DNA of 64,000 nucleotides. Origin: Aminobacter sp. AP02 (GTDB taxonomy: Bacteria; Pseudomonadota; Alphaproteobacteria; Rhizobiales; Rhizobiaceae). The stretch spans positions 248,001 through 312,000 of the forward strand of contig NZ_QGGX01000004.1 of NCBI RefSeq assembly GCF_003148805.1. The letters run 5' to 3'. A model generated the notes under the pieces. The model was not told the DNA's origin. It searched no databases and saw nothing but the letters and a program-made list of their open reading frames with translations. This document shows, in pieces, positions 45,303 through 54,341 of this stretch (position 1 is its first letter; the number at the start of each line of letters is the position of its first letter). Made by a program: the position numbers and the translations under genes.

Positions 45303-45814
45303 CGTCCGGCCGAAAACACCATCGGCTCGCCCTCGCGCGAGGTCATGCGCAACACCTGGCCGAGCAGCATCTCGTGATCGCCGCCGGTGAACCGGTTGGC
45401 CGTCCTGCATTCGAAACGCGCCAGCGCACCCGGCAGCAGCGGCGCACCCTCATTGCTGTAGGCGAGATCGACTCCCGTGAAGTCATGGCCGGAGCGGGCG
45501 AAGCGCCAGCACAGGTCGTGCTGCTCCACGGCAAGGACATGGATCGCAAAATGCTCGCATTCGGCAAAGGCGGCAAATCGGCTGGAATGGCGCCCGATAC
45601 CCCAGATGACCAGGGGCGGGTCGAGAGACACTGAAGAGAAGCTGTTGGCTGTGATGCCAAGCGGGCCTTTCGGCGTTTGTGTGGTGACGATTGTCACCCC
45701 CGTCGTGAAGCGCCCGAATGCACTCCTCAGCGGCCGCGGATCGTCCGGCTGGGGGACAAGCACGGGCGGCATGTGGCAAGTGCCGGCAGTAGTTCCCGTC
45801 AGTTCGGTGTGCAT
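45275..45814 (-). CDS. Flavin reductase (FMN-dependent), partner of a two-component monooxygenase
   Basis: 179 residues. The flavin-reductase-like domain is clear: RSAFGRFTTGVTIVTTQTPKGPLGITANSFSSVSLDPPLVIWGIGRHSSRF, then CEHFAIHVL and the C-terminal GGDHEMLLGQVLR. It reduces FMN or FAD with NAD(P)H and hands it to a monooxygenase. The start at 45814 has GAGGAGGG upstream. It follows the LLM monooxygenase gene by 16 bases, so the two form a functional pair. Confidence 0.88.
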   Translation of the reverse strand: MHTELTGTTAGTCHMPPVLVPQPDDPRPLRSAFGRFTTGVTIVTTQTPKGPLGITANSFSSVSLDPPLVIWGIGRHSSRFAAFAECEHFAIHVLAVEQHDLCWRFARSGHDFTGVDLAYSNEGAPLLPGALARFECRTANRFTGGDHEMLLGQVLRMTSREGEPMVFSAGRYRLFAPDA

Positions 45815-45830
45815 TACGGAATTTCCCTCC

Positions 45831-46988
45831 TCATTGACGGATTCCGGTTCCCAGCGGCGTTGCCGGCACCGTCGCCGGAACGCGGCCGTAGACATGCGGC
45901 AACGAACAGGTCTTGAGGTGCGGCAGGACCTTCGTCCCGAAATGGCGGCACTCGTCGAGATGCGGGTAGCCGGAGAAGATGAAGGCGCGGATGCCCATCT
46001 TCTGGTAAGCCTCGATCTCGCTCATCACCTGATCGACCGAGCCGACGATGGCTGCGCCGCAGCCCGAGCGCGCGCGACCGATGCCGGTCCACAAATGCGG
46101 TTCGATGTAGCCTTCCTGGTCGGCCAGGTCGCGGTTGCGCGCCTGTTGCGCCACGCCCAGCGACCTGGCGTCGAGCGCACGTGCGCGGATCGCGTCGCCC
46201 TGGTCGGCGTCCAGTTTCGAGACCAGCTCGCGGGCGTATTCGCGCGCCTCAACCTCGGTGTCGCGAACGATCATGTGGACGCGCAGGCCGTAGTCCAGCG
46301 TGCGGCCATGGCGCGCTGCCCGATCATGCACGGCCTTCATGTGCTGCGCCAGCTCATCCTTCGTCTCTGGCCACATCAAGTAGACGTCGCATTGTTCGGC
46401 GCAGAGCTCGAGTGCGTCGGGCGAATAGCCGCCGAAATAGAGCAGGGGGCCGCCGTTCTGCTGAAAGGGCTTGGCCGGCGCGGTGGTCAGGCCCTTGAAC
46501 CGATAGATCTCGCCCTCATGGTCGAAGGCGTCCTGGGTCCAGGCCTGCCGCAATATCTGCACGACCTCGCGCGAGCGCCGGTAGCGATAGGCACTATCGG
46601 CCGTTTCGCCGGGAAAGTCCGACGAGATGATGTTGACCGTCAGGCGCCCCTGCAACATGTGGTCGAGGGTAGCGACGGTGCGCGCCAGCATGATCGGGTG
46701 CATCTCGCCGCATCGCACCGCCGCCAGCATGTTGATGGCCGAGGTGATGGGTGCGCAGCCGGCGACGAAGCTCAACGTATCCTGCCCGACCTGATAGGAC
46801 GAAGGGCACAGGATGTTGCGGAAGCCGAGTTCCTCCGACAGCTTCACGATGTCCGAGCAGTGCTCCCAATTGGAACGCAGCGCGCCATCCGGCACGCCGA
46901 GATACCTGTAGTCGTCCGAGCAGAGAGCCGCGAACCACGACACTTCGGCGGCGTCGAGATCGGCGGAGGTGATTGGCACGATGGTCAT
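45831..46988 (-). CDS. Luciferase-like flavin-dependent monooxygenase (SsuD-like)
   Basis: 385 residues, bacterial luciferase TIM-barrel fold. [77 protein letters not shown] matches alkanesulfonate monooxygenase-type LLMs, as does [15 protein letters not shown]. These enzymes use reduced FMN and oxygen to cleave C-S, C-N or similar bonds. No sulfonate transporter lies nearby; the neighbours are uronide genes and a divergent GntR regulator, so the substrate is unknown. SsuD itself is only one possibility. Confidence 0.86.
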   Translation of the reverse strand: MTIVPITSADLDAAEVSWFAALCSDDYRYLGVPDGALRSNWEHCSDIVKLSEELGFRNILCPSSYQVGQDTLSFVAGCAPITSAINMLAAVRCGEMHPIMLARTVATLDHMLQGRLTVNIISSDFPGETADSAYRYRRSREVVQILRQAWTQDAFDHEGEIYRFKGLTTAPAKPFQQNGGPLLYFGGYSPDALELCAEQCDVYLMWPETKDELAQHMKAVHDRAARHGRTLDYGLRVHMIVRDTEVEAREYARELVSKLDADQGDAIRARALDARSLGVAQQARNRDLADQEGYIEPHLWTGIGRARSGCGAAIVGSVDQVMSEIEAYQKMGIRAFIFSGYPHLDECRHFGTKVLPHLKTCSLPHVYGRVPATVPATPLGTGIRQ

Positions 46989-47086
46989 GGGTGGCCTCTG
47001 TGCAGAGCGCCGGTCGCGACGCCAATTCCCCTATTGCTTATCACTCGGAATGTTGTAGATCAATACTGTATCAATTTGCTGGCGCG

Positions 47087-47851
47087 ATGGGCAAAGTGGC
47101 TGGAGCGAATAAGGGTGATGCCAAGGGACGCGCCCAGCCCGGCGCGGCTGCAACCCTTCGCGGTGCGCTGCCGGCGCACATGCAGATAAGCGAGATGCTG
47201 ATCCGCGAGATCATGGCCGGCCGCCTGGCGAATGGCGCTCGCCTGCCGCCGGAGCGCGAAATGGCGGCGAGCCTCCAGGTCGCCGTCGGCACGTTGCGGC
47301 GCGCGCTGCAGGATCTTCAGGACAAGGGCCTTCTCGAGCGCATCCAGGGTTCGGGAAACTATGTGCGCGCCCGCGAGAAACTGCTCGGCGTCTACGCCTT
47401 CTTCCGGCTCGAACTGGTCGAGGGAGGGGGGCTGCCCAGTGCTGCGATCCTGTCCGTCGAGACCATGCCCAAGGCGGCGGACCTGCCGCCGTTCGGACCC
47501 TCCGCTCATGGCCATCGCATCCGCCGCCTGCGGCGGTTGGGTGGAAAACCGGCAGCGGTGGAGGAGATCTGGGTCGATGGCGCACGCACGCAGGGCCTGC
47601 GGGCCGAGGACCTCTCCGAATCGCTCTATCTGCACTATCGGCTGGCCCTGGGGTTCACCGTCACGCAGGCCGAGGACCGCGTCGGCATCGGCCTCACCCC
47701 CGATTGGTCGCCGCCGGAATTCGCGCCCGGGTCGGGTGCGACGGTCGGCTACATAGAACGCTTCGCCACCGCCGATGACGGCCAGGGCGTGGAGTACTCG
47801 CAAACTTGGTTTGACACTGACGTGGCGCGATACGTCACGCGGTTTCGTTGA
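47087..47851 (+). CDS. GntR-family transcriptional regulator (HutC/UTRA type)
   Basis: 254 residues. A GntR winged helix (about 30-95: ISEMLIREIMAGRLANGARLPPEREMAASLQVAVGTLRRALQDLQDKGLLERIQGSGNYV) is joined to a UTRA ligand-binding domain ending GVEYSQTWFDTDVARYVTRF. It is divergent from the LLM/flavin reductase pair and upstream of a Gfo/Idh gene, so it probably controls one or both. ATG 47087 is chosen; the frame is open upstream but the extra residues are not GntR-like. The stop overlaps a possible TTG of the next gene. Confidence 0.87.
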   Translation: MGKVAGANKGDAKGRAQPGAAATLRGALPAHMQISEMLIREIMAGRLANGARLPPEREMAASLQVAVGTLRRALQDLQDKGLLERIQGSGNYVRAREKLLGVYAFFRLELVEGGGLPSAAILSVETMPKAADLPPFGPSAHGHRIRRLRRLGGKPAAVEEIWVDGARTQGLRAEDLSESLYLHYRLALGFTVTQAEDRVGIGLTPDWSPPEFAPGSGATVGYIERFATADDGQGVEYSQTWFDTDVARYVTRFR

Positions 47852-47862
47852 GGAGAGGCTGG

Positions 47863-48972
47863 ATGGCGAGGTCGATCGGCTACGGGATCATCGGCTGCGG
47901 CATGATGGGCCAGGAGCACATCCGCAACATCAACCTGCTCGGCGATGCTCATGTGGCGGCGATCTACGAACCCGATGCCGGAATGATGGCGAAGGCGCTG
48001 GCGCTCGCCCCACTTGCGAAGCCGGCGGCCTCGATCGCCGAACTGCTTGCCAGGCCAGACATCGATTGCCTGCTGATCGCCAGCCCGAACTTCCTCCATG
48101 TCGAGCACCTGGAACAGATCGCCGCGACACGCCCGCTTCCGGTAATCGTCGAAAAGCCGCTGTTCACCGACCTTGGCGATGCCGATAAGCTGGCGGGGAT
48201 TGCAGGGCGTCTGCCGCTCGTCTGGGTGGCGATGGAATATCGCTACATGCCCCCCGTGGCGGCGCTCATCGCCGATGCCGAGAGCGCCACTGGCGGAATT
48301 CGCATGCTCACCATACGCGAGCACCGTTTTCCCTTCCTGTCCAAGGTTGGCGACTGGAACCGCTTCAACCGCAACACCGGCGGCACCCTGGTCGAGAAAT
48401 GCTGTCATTTCTTCGACCTGATGCGGCTCATCCTGCAATCTAATCCGGTGCGCGTGATGGCGAGCGCGGGGCAGGCGGTGAACCATCTGGACGAACGCTA
48501 CGATGGCGAGACGCCGGACATCTGGGACCATGGCTACGTGCTGGTCGATTTCGCAAGCGGGGCCCGCGCCATGCTGGAGCTCTGCATGTTCGCCGAAGGC
48601 AGCCGCTATCAGGAGGAGATTTCGGCGGTTGGAGCAAACGGCAAGATCGAGTGCCGGGTTCCGGGGCCGACCCGGTTCTGGCCGGCGCATCTCGGTGCAC
48701 CGCCGACCCCCCAGGTGATCGTCAGCCCACGCAATCCGCCCGGTCCGCGCGCACTCGACATTCCCGTCGAACAGGCGCTGCTCGCCGCGGGAGACCACAA
48801 CGGATCGACCTTCTTCCAGCACCGCAAGTTCGTGGACGCAGTCCGCGCCAATGGTGCGGCGGAGGTGTCGTTGGCAGACGGCTGGTGGGCAGTGGCGATG
48901 GGCAAGGCGGCGCAGGTTTCGGCCCAGGAGGGGCGCGTCATCACGCTGGATGACGGTCCGCGCCTGAGATAA
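47863..48972 (+). CDS. Gfo/Idh/MocA-family oxidoreductase
   Basis: 369 residues. The Rossmann start SIGYGIIGCGMMGQEHIRNINLLGDAHVAAIYEPD binds NAD(P). The dehydrogenase motif VIVEKPLFTD holds the conserved EKP lysine, and GGTLVEKCCHFFDLMRLIL the conserved His region. The family oxidises or reduces sugars, inositols and related polyols. GAGGAGAGG precedes ATG 47863. It follows the GntR gene by 11 bases and lies beside uronate genes; the substrate is unknown. Confidence 0.86.
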   Translation: MARSIGYGIIGCGMMGQEHIRNINLLGDAHVAAIYEPDAGMMAKALALAPLAKPAASIAELLARPDIDCLLIASPNFLHVEHLEQIAATRPLPVIVEKPLFTDLGDADKLAGIAGRLPLVWVAMEYRYMPPVAALIADAESATGGIRMLTIREHRFPFLSKVGDWNRFNRNTGGTLVEKCCHFFDLMRLILQSNPVRVMASAGQAVNHLDERYDGETPDIWDHGYVLVDFASGARAMLELCMFAEGSRYQEEISAVGANGKIECRVPGPTRFWPAHLGAPPTPQVIVSPRNPPGPRALDIPVEQALLAAGDHNGSTFFQHRKFVDAVRANGAAEVSLADGWWAVAMGKAAQVSAQEGRVITLDDGPRLR

Positions 48973-49010
48973 TCTTGCTGCGCGCCGTCCGACGCCGCGC
49001 AGGCTGCCGC

Positions 49011-50036
49011 TCACAAGGTGACGCGCGACCCGGTCTCCGACGAACGCAGGATCGCATCGATCAGCCTGTGCGCCTCCAGCGCCTCGCGGCCGGAAACCTT
49101 CGGGTCGCGGCGGTCGCGCAGGGCGGCCAGAAAGTCCGCCAGAACGGCTCGGTGGTTGTCGTTCGAGAAGGCCATCGGGTCGGCTCCGGCGCCGCTGCCG
49201 CGGGTGCCGTCGGACACCGTCCGCTCCGTGCCGTCGAGAAAGCTCAGCAAAGCCCCGGATGGGCCGAGCCGCGCCGAACCCTTCGTCCCGAGTATGTCGA
49301 TCCCGTCGGGAAATCCGGGATAGGCGGCGGTGGTGGCGCTGATCGCGCCGATCGCGCCATTGGCGAAGCGCATTACCGCATGCGCCACGTCCTCCGTCTC
49401 CATGCGATGCGCCTTGCTGGTTGCCGCATACGCGGCAACCTCGCTCGGCAGGCCGGTCAGGGCGATCATCTGGTCGAGCGTGTGGATCGCCTGGGTGAGC
49501 AGCACCCCGCCGCCGTCGCGAGCCTTGGTGCCCCGCCCGGGCTGGTCGTAATAACTCTGAGGCCGCCAATTGTTGAGCCTGGCCGAAACGCTGACGATCT
49601 CGCCGAGTTGGCCTTCATCCAGAAGGCGCCTGACTTCGGCGATCGACTTGCGAAAGCGCAGTTGCAGGACGACCCCGAGCCGGATGCCGGCGTGCTCGGC
49701 AACATCCACGAGTTCGCGCGACCGCTCGTGCGTGATCTCCAGTGGCTTTTCGAGAAGCACGTGCTTGCCGGCGGCGGCGGCCCGGCGGACCAGGTCGAGG
49801 TGACTGGAAGGGGGCGTCAGCACGAGAACGGCCGCGATGGACCCGTCGTCCAGGATCGTGTCGATGCTGCCGGCGACTGGAAAGAAATACTTGCCGCCGA
49901 AGGCCGCTCGGCGCTCCGGCGACGGGCTGAACACGGCGGCCACCTCGACCTCGTCGCGCAGGTCGATGAGGCTCTTCGCATGTGGCGCCGCCGCCATGCC
50001 GAGGCCGATCATTCCGATACGCAGGCGTTCGGCCAT
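49011..50036 (-). CDS. Gfo/Idh/MocA-family oxidoreductase in the uxuAB operon
   Basis: 341 residues. RLRIGMIGLGMAAAPHAKSLIDL binds the nucleotide, HVLLEKPLEITHE holds the EKP lysine, and DGGGVLLTQAIHTLDQMIALTG the catalytic His. It starts at ATG 50036, overlapping the uxuA stop by one base (TGATG), so it is the third gene of uxuB-uxuA-this. An uronate, uronamide or aldonate oxidoreductase is likely from context. It might replace a missing step such as tagaturonate reduction, but that is speculation. Confidence 0.87.
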   Translation of the reverse strand: MAERLRIGMIGLGMAAAPHAKSLIDLRDEVEVAAVFSPSPERRAAFGGKYFFPVAGSIDTILDDGSIAAVLVLTPPSSHLDLVRRAAAAGKHVLLEKPLEITHERSRELVDVAEHAGIRLGVVLQLRFRKSIAEVRRLLDEGQLGEIVSVSARLNNWRPQSYYDQPGRGTKARDGGGVLLTQAIHTLDQMIALTGLPSEVAAYAATSKAHRMETEDVAHAVMRFANGAIGAISATTAAYPGFPDGIDILGTKGSARLGPSGALLSFLDGTERTVSDGTRGSGAGADPMAFSNDNHRAVLADFLAALRDRRDPKVSGREALEAHRLIDAILRSSETGSRVTL

Positions 50037-51226
50037 CAGGCGTCCTCCGGGATGCCGTAGGTTTCGAGCGTGCGCGTGATGCCGCGGAGTTCGGCCAGCC
50101 CCTTGAGCCGGCCGATGCAACTGTACCCCGGGTTCACCTTCTTGCCGATGTCGTCGACGATCGCATGCCCGTGGTCGGGCCGCATCGGAATCTGCCAGTC
50201 GGCGCGGCCGCTTTCGCGCCTGCGCCATTCCTCGCTCATCAGCGCGGCGACCACGCGCACCATGTCGGTGTCGCCGCCGAGATGCTCGGCCTCGTGGAAC
50301 GATCCGTCCTCTTCCTTGGTCACGTTGCGCAGATGGGCGAAATGGATGTGGGGGGCGAGTTCGCGCGCCATCCCGACAAGGTCATTGGCGCCGTTCGAGC
50401 CAAAGGAACCGGTGCATAGCGTCAGGCCGTTCGCAGGCGATGGCACCCCCTCGACGATGGCGCGGGCGTCCTCAGACAGCGACACCGCGCGCGGCAGGCC
50501 GAAGATGGGAAAGGCGGGATCGTCGGGGTGGATGGCGAGCCGCACCCCGCACTCTTCGGCGACCGGGACAATCTCCTTGAGGAAATCGAGCAGGTTTGCG
50601 CGCAGGCCTTCCTTGCTCAGTTCCCGGTAGCCGTCGAGCGCCTTGCGGAAGCTGTCGCGGTCGAAGATGAATTCGCGTGCCGGCACCCATCCGATCAGGT
50701 TCTGTTCGAGCCGGGCGAGTTCGCTCTCGCTCATTGCGGCGAGGCGCCTTTCCGCAGCCCGAACGCGTTCCGGCGGATGGTCGGACTCGGCGCCCTCGCG
50801 CTTGAGAACGAGCACGTCATAGGCGCAGAAATCGACGATGTCGAAGCGCAGCGCCGTGCCGCCGTGCGGCATCGGCGCATCGAGATCGGTGCGGGTCCAG
50901 TCGGTGATCGCCATGAAATTGTAGCAGATTGTGCGAACCCCGGCGCCGGCGACGGCACGGATCGACTGCCTGTAGTTGTCGGTCAGCTCGCGGTAGCGGC
51001 CGCTGCGGGTCTTGACGTCTTCGTGCACGATGATGCTCTCGACGACATCCCAGGTCAGGCCGGCGGCCTCGATCTCGGCCTTGCGCCTGGCGGCCTCGTC
51101 GACAGGCCAGGCGCGACCGTCGTTGAGGTGGTGAAGCGCGGTGACCACACCGCTGGCGCCTGCCTGACGCACATGCGAGAGCCGGACCGGATCGTCCGGG
51201 CCGAACCACCGCCAGGTTTCCTTCAT
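50036..51226 (-). CDS. uxuA: D-mannonate dehydratase
   Basis: 396 residues. It dehydrates D-mannonate to 2-keto-3-deoxygluconate, the last step of glucuronate catabolism before KDG. It shows the UxuA blocks MKETWRWFGPDDPVRLSHVRQAGASGVVTALHH, CYNFMAITDWTRTDL, RLAIHPDDPAFPIFGLPRAVS, LCTGSFG and HFAHLRNV, with RPDHGHAI near the C-terminus. It overlaps uxuB by four bases (ATGA). Confidence 0.95.
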   Translation of the reverse strand: MKETWRWFGPDDPVRLSHVRQAGASGVVTALHHLNDGRAWPVDEAARRKAEIEAAGLTWDVVESIIVHEDVKTRSGRYRELTDNYRQSIRAVAGAGVRTICYNFMAITDWTRTDLDAPMPHGGTALRFDIVDFCAYDVLVLKREGAESDHPPERVRAAERRLAAMSESELARLEQNLIGWVPAREFIFDRDSFRKALDGYRELSKEGLRANLLDFLKEIVPVAEECGVRLAIHPDDPAFPIFGLPRAVSLSEDARAIVEGVPSPANGLTLCTGSFGSNGANDLVGMARELAPHIHFAHLRNVTKEEDGSFHEAEHLGGDTDMVRVVAALMSEEWRRRESGRADWQIPMRPDHGHAIVDDIGKKVNPGYSCIGRLKGLAELRGITRTLETYGIPEDA

Positions 51227-52722
51227 GAGCCAAGCTCCTGCAGGGTGGCCGCGGCTCCGTTGCGCCGCAGCGACGCGAGATGGCGGGCTGCCGTTCGCTT
51301 GAGCGTGGCTAGGTTGTCGGAGCCGGCGGCGAACCCCGCGGCCCCGAAGACCTCGTCGACGGTCTCGGCCGCACCGAGGGATTTTGCAAAGATTGCGCCC
51401 AGCGCCGCATCGAGTGGGTCGGTGAAATGGCCGGCCGGCAGCGAATTGCCGCGCGCCTCGCAGGCGGCGATCCAGGCCGCGGGCGCAAGCATCAGGTGGT
51501 CGGCGCCGGCACCGGTGCGGAGCCGGTCGATTGCGGTGGCGATGATGCGCTGCGGTAGCTTCTGGCTGCCGTCATTGGCGATCTGCGCGGTGCGGTGCTT
51601 GAGGGCGGGATTGTCGAACCGCTTGGCGAGTTCATCGATGTAGGCCTCGGGCCGCAACCCGGCATCGGTGGGCAAGGTCGGGATCGCCTCGCTCCAGAGC
51701 CTGCCGACGAAGGATCGGATCGCCGGATCGCCAAAAGCTGCCGCGACGGTTTCATGGCCGCTCAGCAGTCCGAGATAGGCGATGGCCGAATGCGAGCCGT
51801 TGAGCAACCGCAACTTCATGTCCTCGAAGGGGGCGACGTCCTTGACCATCTCGACTCCGAAGCGCTCCAAGGCAGGCCGGCCGCCAGGAAAACGGTCTTC
51901 GATCACCCATTGACGGAACGGTTCGGTCGTCACCGGCCAGGCGTCGGTCGCGCCGAGGGCGGCTGATATACGCTCGCGGTCTGAATCGGTCGTCGCCGGC
52001 ACGATGCGGTCAACCATGCTCGAAGGGAAGGCGATGTCCTCCGCGACGTAGCGCCCTAGCTCGCGATCCCGCATGCCGGCGAAGGCGACCAGTAATTTCC
52101 TCAAGGTCGCGCCGTTGGCCGGCAGGTTGTCGCAGGAGAGGATCGTGAACGGGACTGTTCCGGCTGCCCTGCGGCGTGCAATCGCTTCGGCGAGAAAACC
52201 GTAGAGGCTCTTCGGTCGGTCCGGATTGGCGAGATCCCAGACGACCTCCGGATGGCGTTCGTCCAAATTGCCGGCTGAATTGCGCAGGTACGCCTTCTCC
52301 GTCACCGTTAGCGTGACGATGCGCGTGCGCGGGTCGCACAGGGCGTCGAGCAATGCCCCGGGGTTCTCGGGTGCGACGAGCGTGGACAGGATCGAGCCGA
52401 CGACGCGCAACCGTTCGCCGGAGCCGTCGACGACGGACAGGGTGTAGAGCCCGTCCTGGGGCGCAAGGGCGTTGCGCGTATCGGCGCTGCGCAGCGACGC
52501 CCCGACGATGCCCCACGTGCTTTCTCCGGCGTTCAGGCAGTCGTCGACGAACACGGCCTGGTGGGCGCGGTGGAAGGCGCCGAGCCCGAGATGGACGATG
52601 CCCGGAGCGACTGCGGAGCGATCGAAGCCAGGGGTCTCGACGGCAGAAGGCAGCCGCGGGAGAAGGGCATCTGCCAGACGCGGTCCGGCGGTCATGTCAG
52701 CCACATGATCTCGACCAGTCAT
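51223..52722 (-). CDS. uxuB: Fructuronate reductase / D-mannonate oxidoreductase (mannitol dehydrogenase family)
   Basis: 499 residues. IVHLGLGAFHRAHQAVFVDDCL is the nucleotide-binding start of long-chain polyol dehydrogenases. MVDRIVPATT, then KLRLLNGSHSAIAYLGLLSG with the catalytic Lys/Asn/His, identify the family. It reduces D-fructuronate (from glucuronate) to D-mannonate with NADH. In some bacteria one such enzyme also reduces tagaturonate. ATG 52722 has GGAGGAG upstream. First gene of the minus-strand operon, divergent from uxaC. Confidence 0.92.
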   Translation of the reverse strand: MTGRDHVADMTAGPRLADALLPRLPSAVETPGFDRSAVAPGIVHLGLGAFHRAHQAVFVDDCLNAGESTWGIVGASLRSADTRNALAPQDGLYTLSVVDGSGERLRVVGSILSTLVAPENPGALLDALCDPRTRIVTLTVTEKAYLRNSAGNLDERHPEVVWDLANPDRPKSLYGFLAEAIARRRAAGTVPFTILSCDNLPANGATLRKLLVAFAGMRDRELGRYVAEDIAFPSSMVDRIVPATTDSDRERISAALGATDAWPVTTEPFRQWVIEDRFPGGRPALERFGVEMVKDVAPFEDMKLRLLNGSHSAIAYLGLLSGHETVAAAFGDPAIRSFVGRLWSEAIPTLPTDAGLRPEAYIDELAKRFDNPALKHRTAQIANDGSQKLPQRIIATAIDRLRTGAGADHLMLAPAAWIAACEARGNSLPAGHFTDPLDAALGAIFAKSLGAAETVDEVFGAAGFAAGSDNLATLKRTAARHLASLRRNGAAATLQELGS

Positions 52723-52880
52723 GTCTCCTCCATCACGCGGTTCCCGACATACTTCCTGCCCGACCCTGCAGGTCCCGGTCAAGGCATAGTCATCATACAA
52801 GTGATGTTTTTTCGTATGTTGACATTATCACTTTCGGAGCTTAGCGATAGTTGAAGACCGAAGGAGGAGCGGTCCGGAGC
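52723..52880. promoter_or_regulatory. Divergent uxuB/uxaC promoter region
   Basis: 158 bases shared by two uronate operons. CATAC (52794-52798) and GTATG (52814-52818) face outward within an AT-rich core that also holds TGATG/TTGAC elements, probably the operator of the GntR regulator encoded at 57351. A ribosome site AAGGAGG precedes uxaC. Confidence 0.5.
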
Positions 52881-54290
52881 ATGTCCAAGCTGGTTGCGGA
52901 CGATCTGCTGTTCCCCGTCGATGCGTCGGCACGCCAGGTGGCGCGCGATCTGTTCGCTGCCGTCGAGCACCTGCCCATCATCAGCCCGCACGGGCACACC
53001 GAGCCGCGCTGGTATGCCGAGAACAGCCATTTTCCGGATCCGGCCCAGCTTCTGGTCGTGCCCGACCACTACATTTTCCGGATGCTGTTCAGCCAGGGCG
53101 TGCGCCTCGAGGAACTCGGCGTTCCGACGCTCGATGGTTCGGCCGTGGAGACCGACGGCCGCAAGATCTGGCGGCTCTTCGCCGACCGCTACTACCTGTT
53201 TCGCGGCACGCCCACGCGGCTGTGGCTGGACTATACCTTCCTGAACCTGTTCGGCCTGTCCGAACCGCTCGGACCCGCCACCGCCGACTTCTACTACGAC
53301 ACGATCGCCGAATTGCTGCATCGTGACGACTATCGTCCGCGAGCCCTGTACGAGCGCTTCAACATCGAAGCGATCTCGACCACGGACGGTGCGCTCGACG
53401 ACCTCAAGTGGCATGCCAAGATCCGCGAGAGCGGCTGGAAGGGCAGGGTAGTGCCGGCCTACCGGCCGGATGCGGTGGTCGATCCCGATTTCGACGGCTT
53501 CGCCGGAAGCCTGGACAGGCTGGGCCAAGTGAGCGGTTGCGACACCGTCAACTGGCAGGGCTACCTCGATGCGCATCGGGCGCGCCGCGCCTATTTCAAG
53601 TCGTTTGGCGCGACGTCGACGGACCACGGCCACGCAACGGCCAATACCGCAAACCTGTCCGGCTCCGAGGCCGCCGCCCTCTATGACAGGGTGCGGGGCG
53701 GAACGGCCGACGCTTCGCAGCGCAAGCTGTTCCGTGCCCAGATGCTCACCGAATTTGCCAGGATGAGCGTCGACGACGGCCTTGTGATGCAGATCCATCC
53801 CGGCTCCTGGCGCAATCACTCCGGGCCCGTCCACAAGCGGTTCGGCTGCGACAAGGGCTTCGACATACCGACGCGGACCGACTATGTCGGCGCGCTGAAG
53901 CCGCTGCTCGACGCGGTTGGAACCGCGCCGGGGCTCAGCGTCATCGTCTTCACTCTGGACGAGACCAGCTATGCGCGGGAACTAGCGCCGCTGGCAGGCG
54001 TCTACCCCGCGTTGAAGCTCGGCCCGGCCTGGTGGTTCCACGATAGTCCGGAAGGCATGCGGCGCTTCCGCGAAATGACCACCGAGACGGCAGGCTTCTA
54101 CAACACCGTCGGCTTCAACGACGACACCCGAGCGTTCCCATCCATACCGGCCCGCCACGACGTGGCGCGTCGCGTCGACTGCGCTTTCCTGGCCGGCCTG
54201 GTCTGCGAGCATCGCCTCAGGGAGGACGAGGCCCATGAGCTGGCGCACGACCTGGCCTACGGGCTGGCCAAGAGAGCTTACCGACTTTGA
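52881..54290 (+). CDS. uxaC: Glucuronate/galacturonate isomerase
   Basis: 469 residues, amidohydrolase-fold uronate isomerase. It interconverts D-glucuronate with D-fructuronate and D-galacturonate with D-tagaturonate. PIISPHGHTEPRWYAEN carries the metal-site His pair, and AISTTDGALDDL, VMQIHPGSWRNHS, GPAWWFHDSPEGM and FPSIPARHDVARRVDCAFLA are family blocks. ATG 52881 lies 11 bases after AAGGAGG. It opens a plus-strand operon running through uxaA. Confidence 0.96.
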   Translation: MSKLVADDLLFPVDASARQVARDLFAAVEHLPIISPHGHTEPRWYAENSHFPDPAQLLVVPDHYIFRMLFSQGVRLEELGVPTLDGSAVETDGRKIWRLFADRYYLFRGTPTRLWLDYTFLNLFGLSEPLGPATADFYYDTIAELLHRDDYRPRALYERFNIEAISTTDGALDDLKWHAKIRESGWKGRVVPAYRPDAVVDPDFDGFAGSLDRLGQVSGCDTVNWQGYLDAHRARRAYFKSFGATSTDHGHATANTANLSGSEAAALYDRVRGGTADASQRKLFRAQMLTEFARMSVDDGLVMQIHPGSWRNHSGPVHKRFGCDKGFDIPTRTDYVGALKPLLDAVGTAPGLSVIVFTLDETSYARELAPLAGVYPALKLGPAWWFHDSPEGMRRFREMTTETAGFYNTVGFNDDTRAFPSIPARHDVARRVDCAFLAGLVCEHRLREDEAHELAHDLAYGLAKRAYRL

Positions 54291-54341
54291 TTTTCGAAAG
54301 GGCATAAGCGGGGCCAATGGCCCATCAACTGGGAGGAACTG

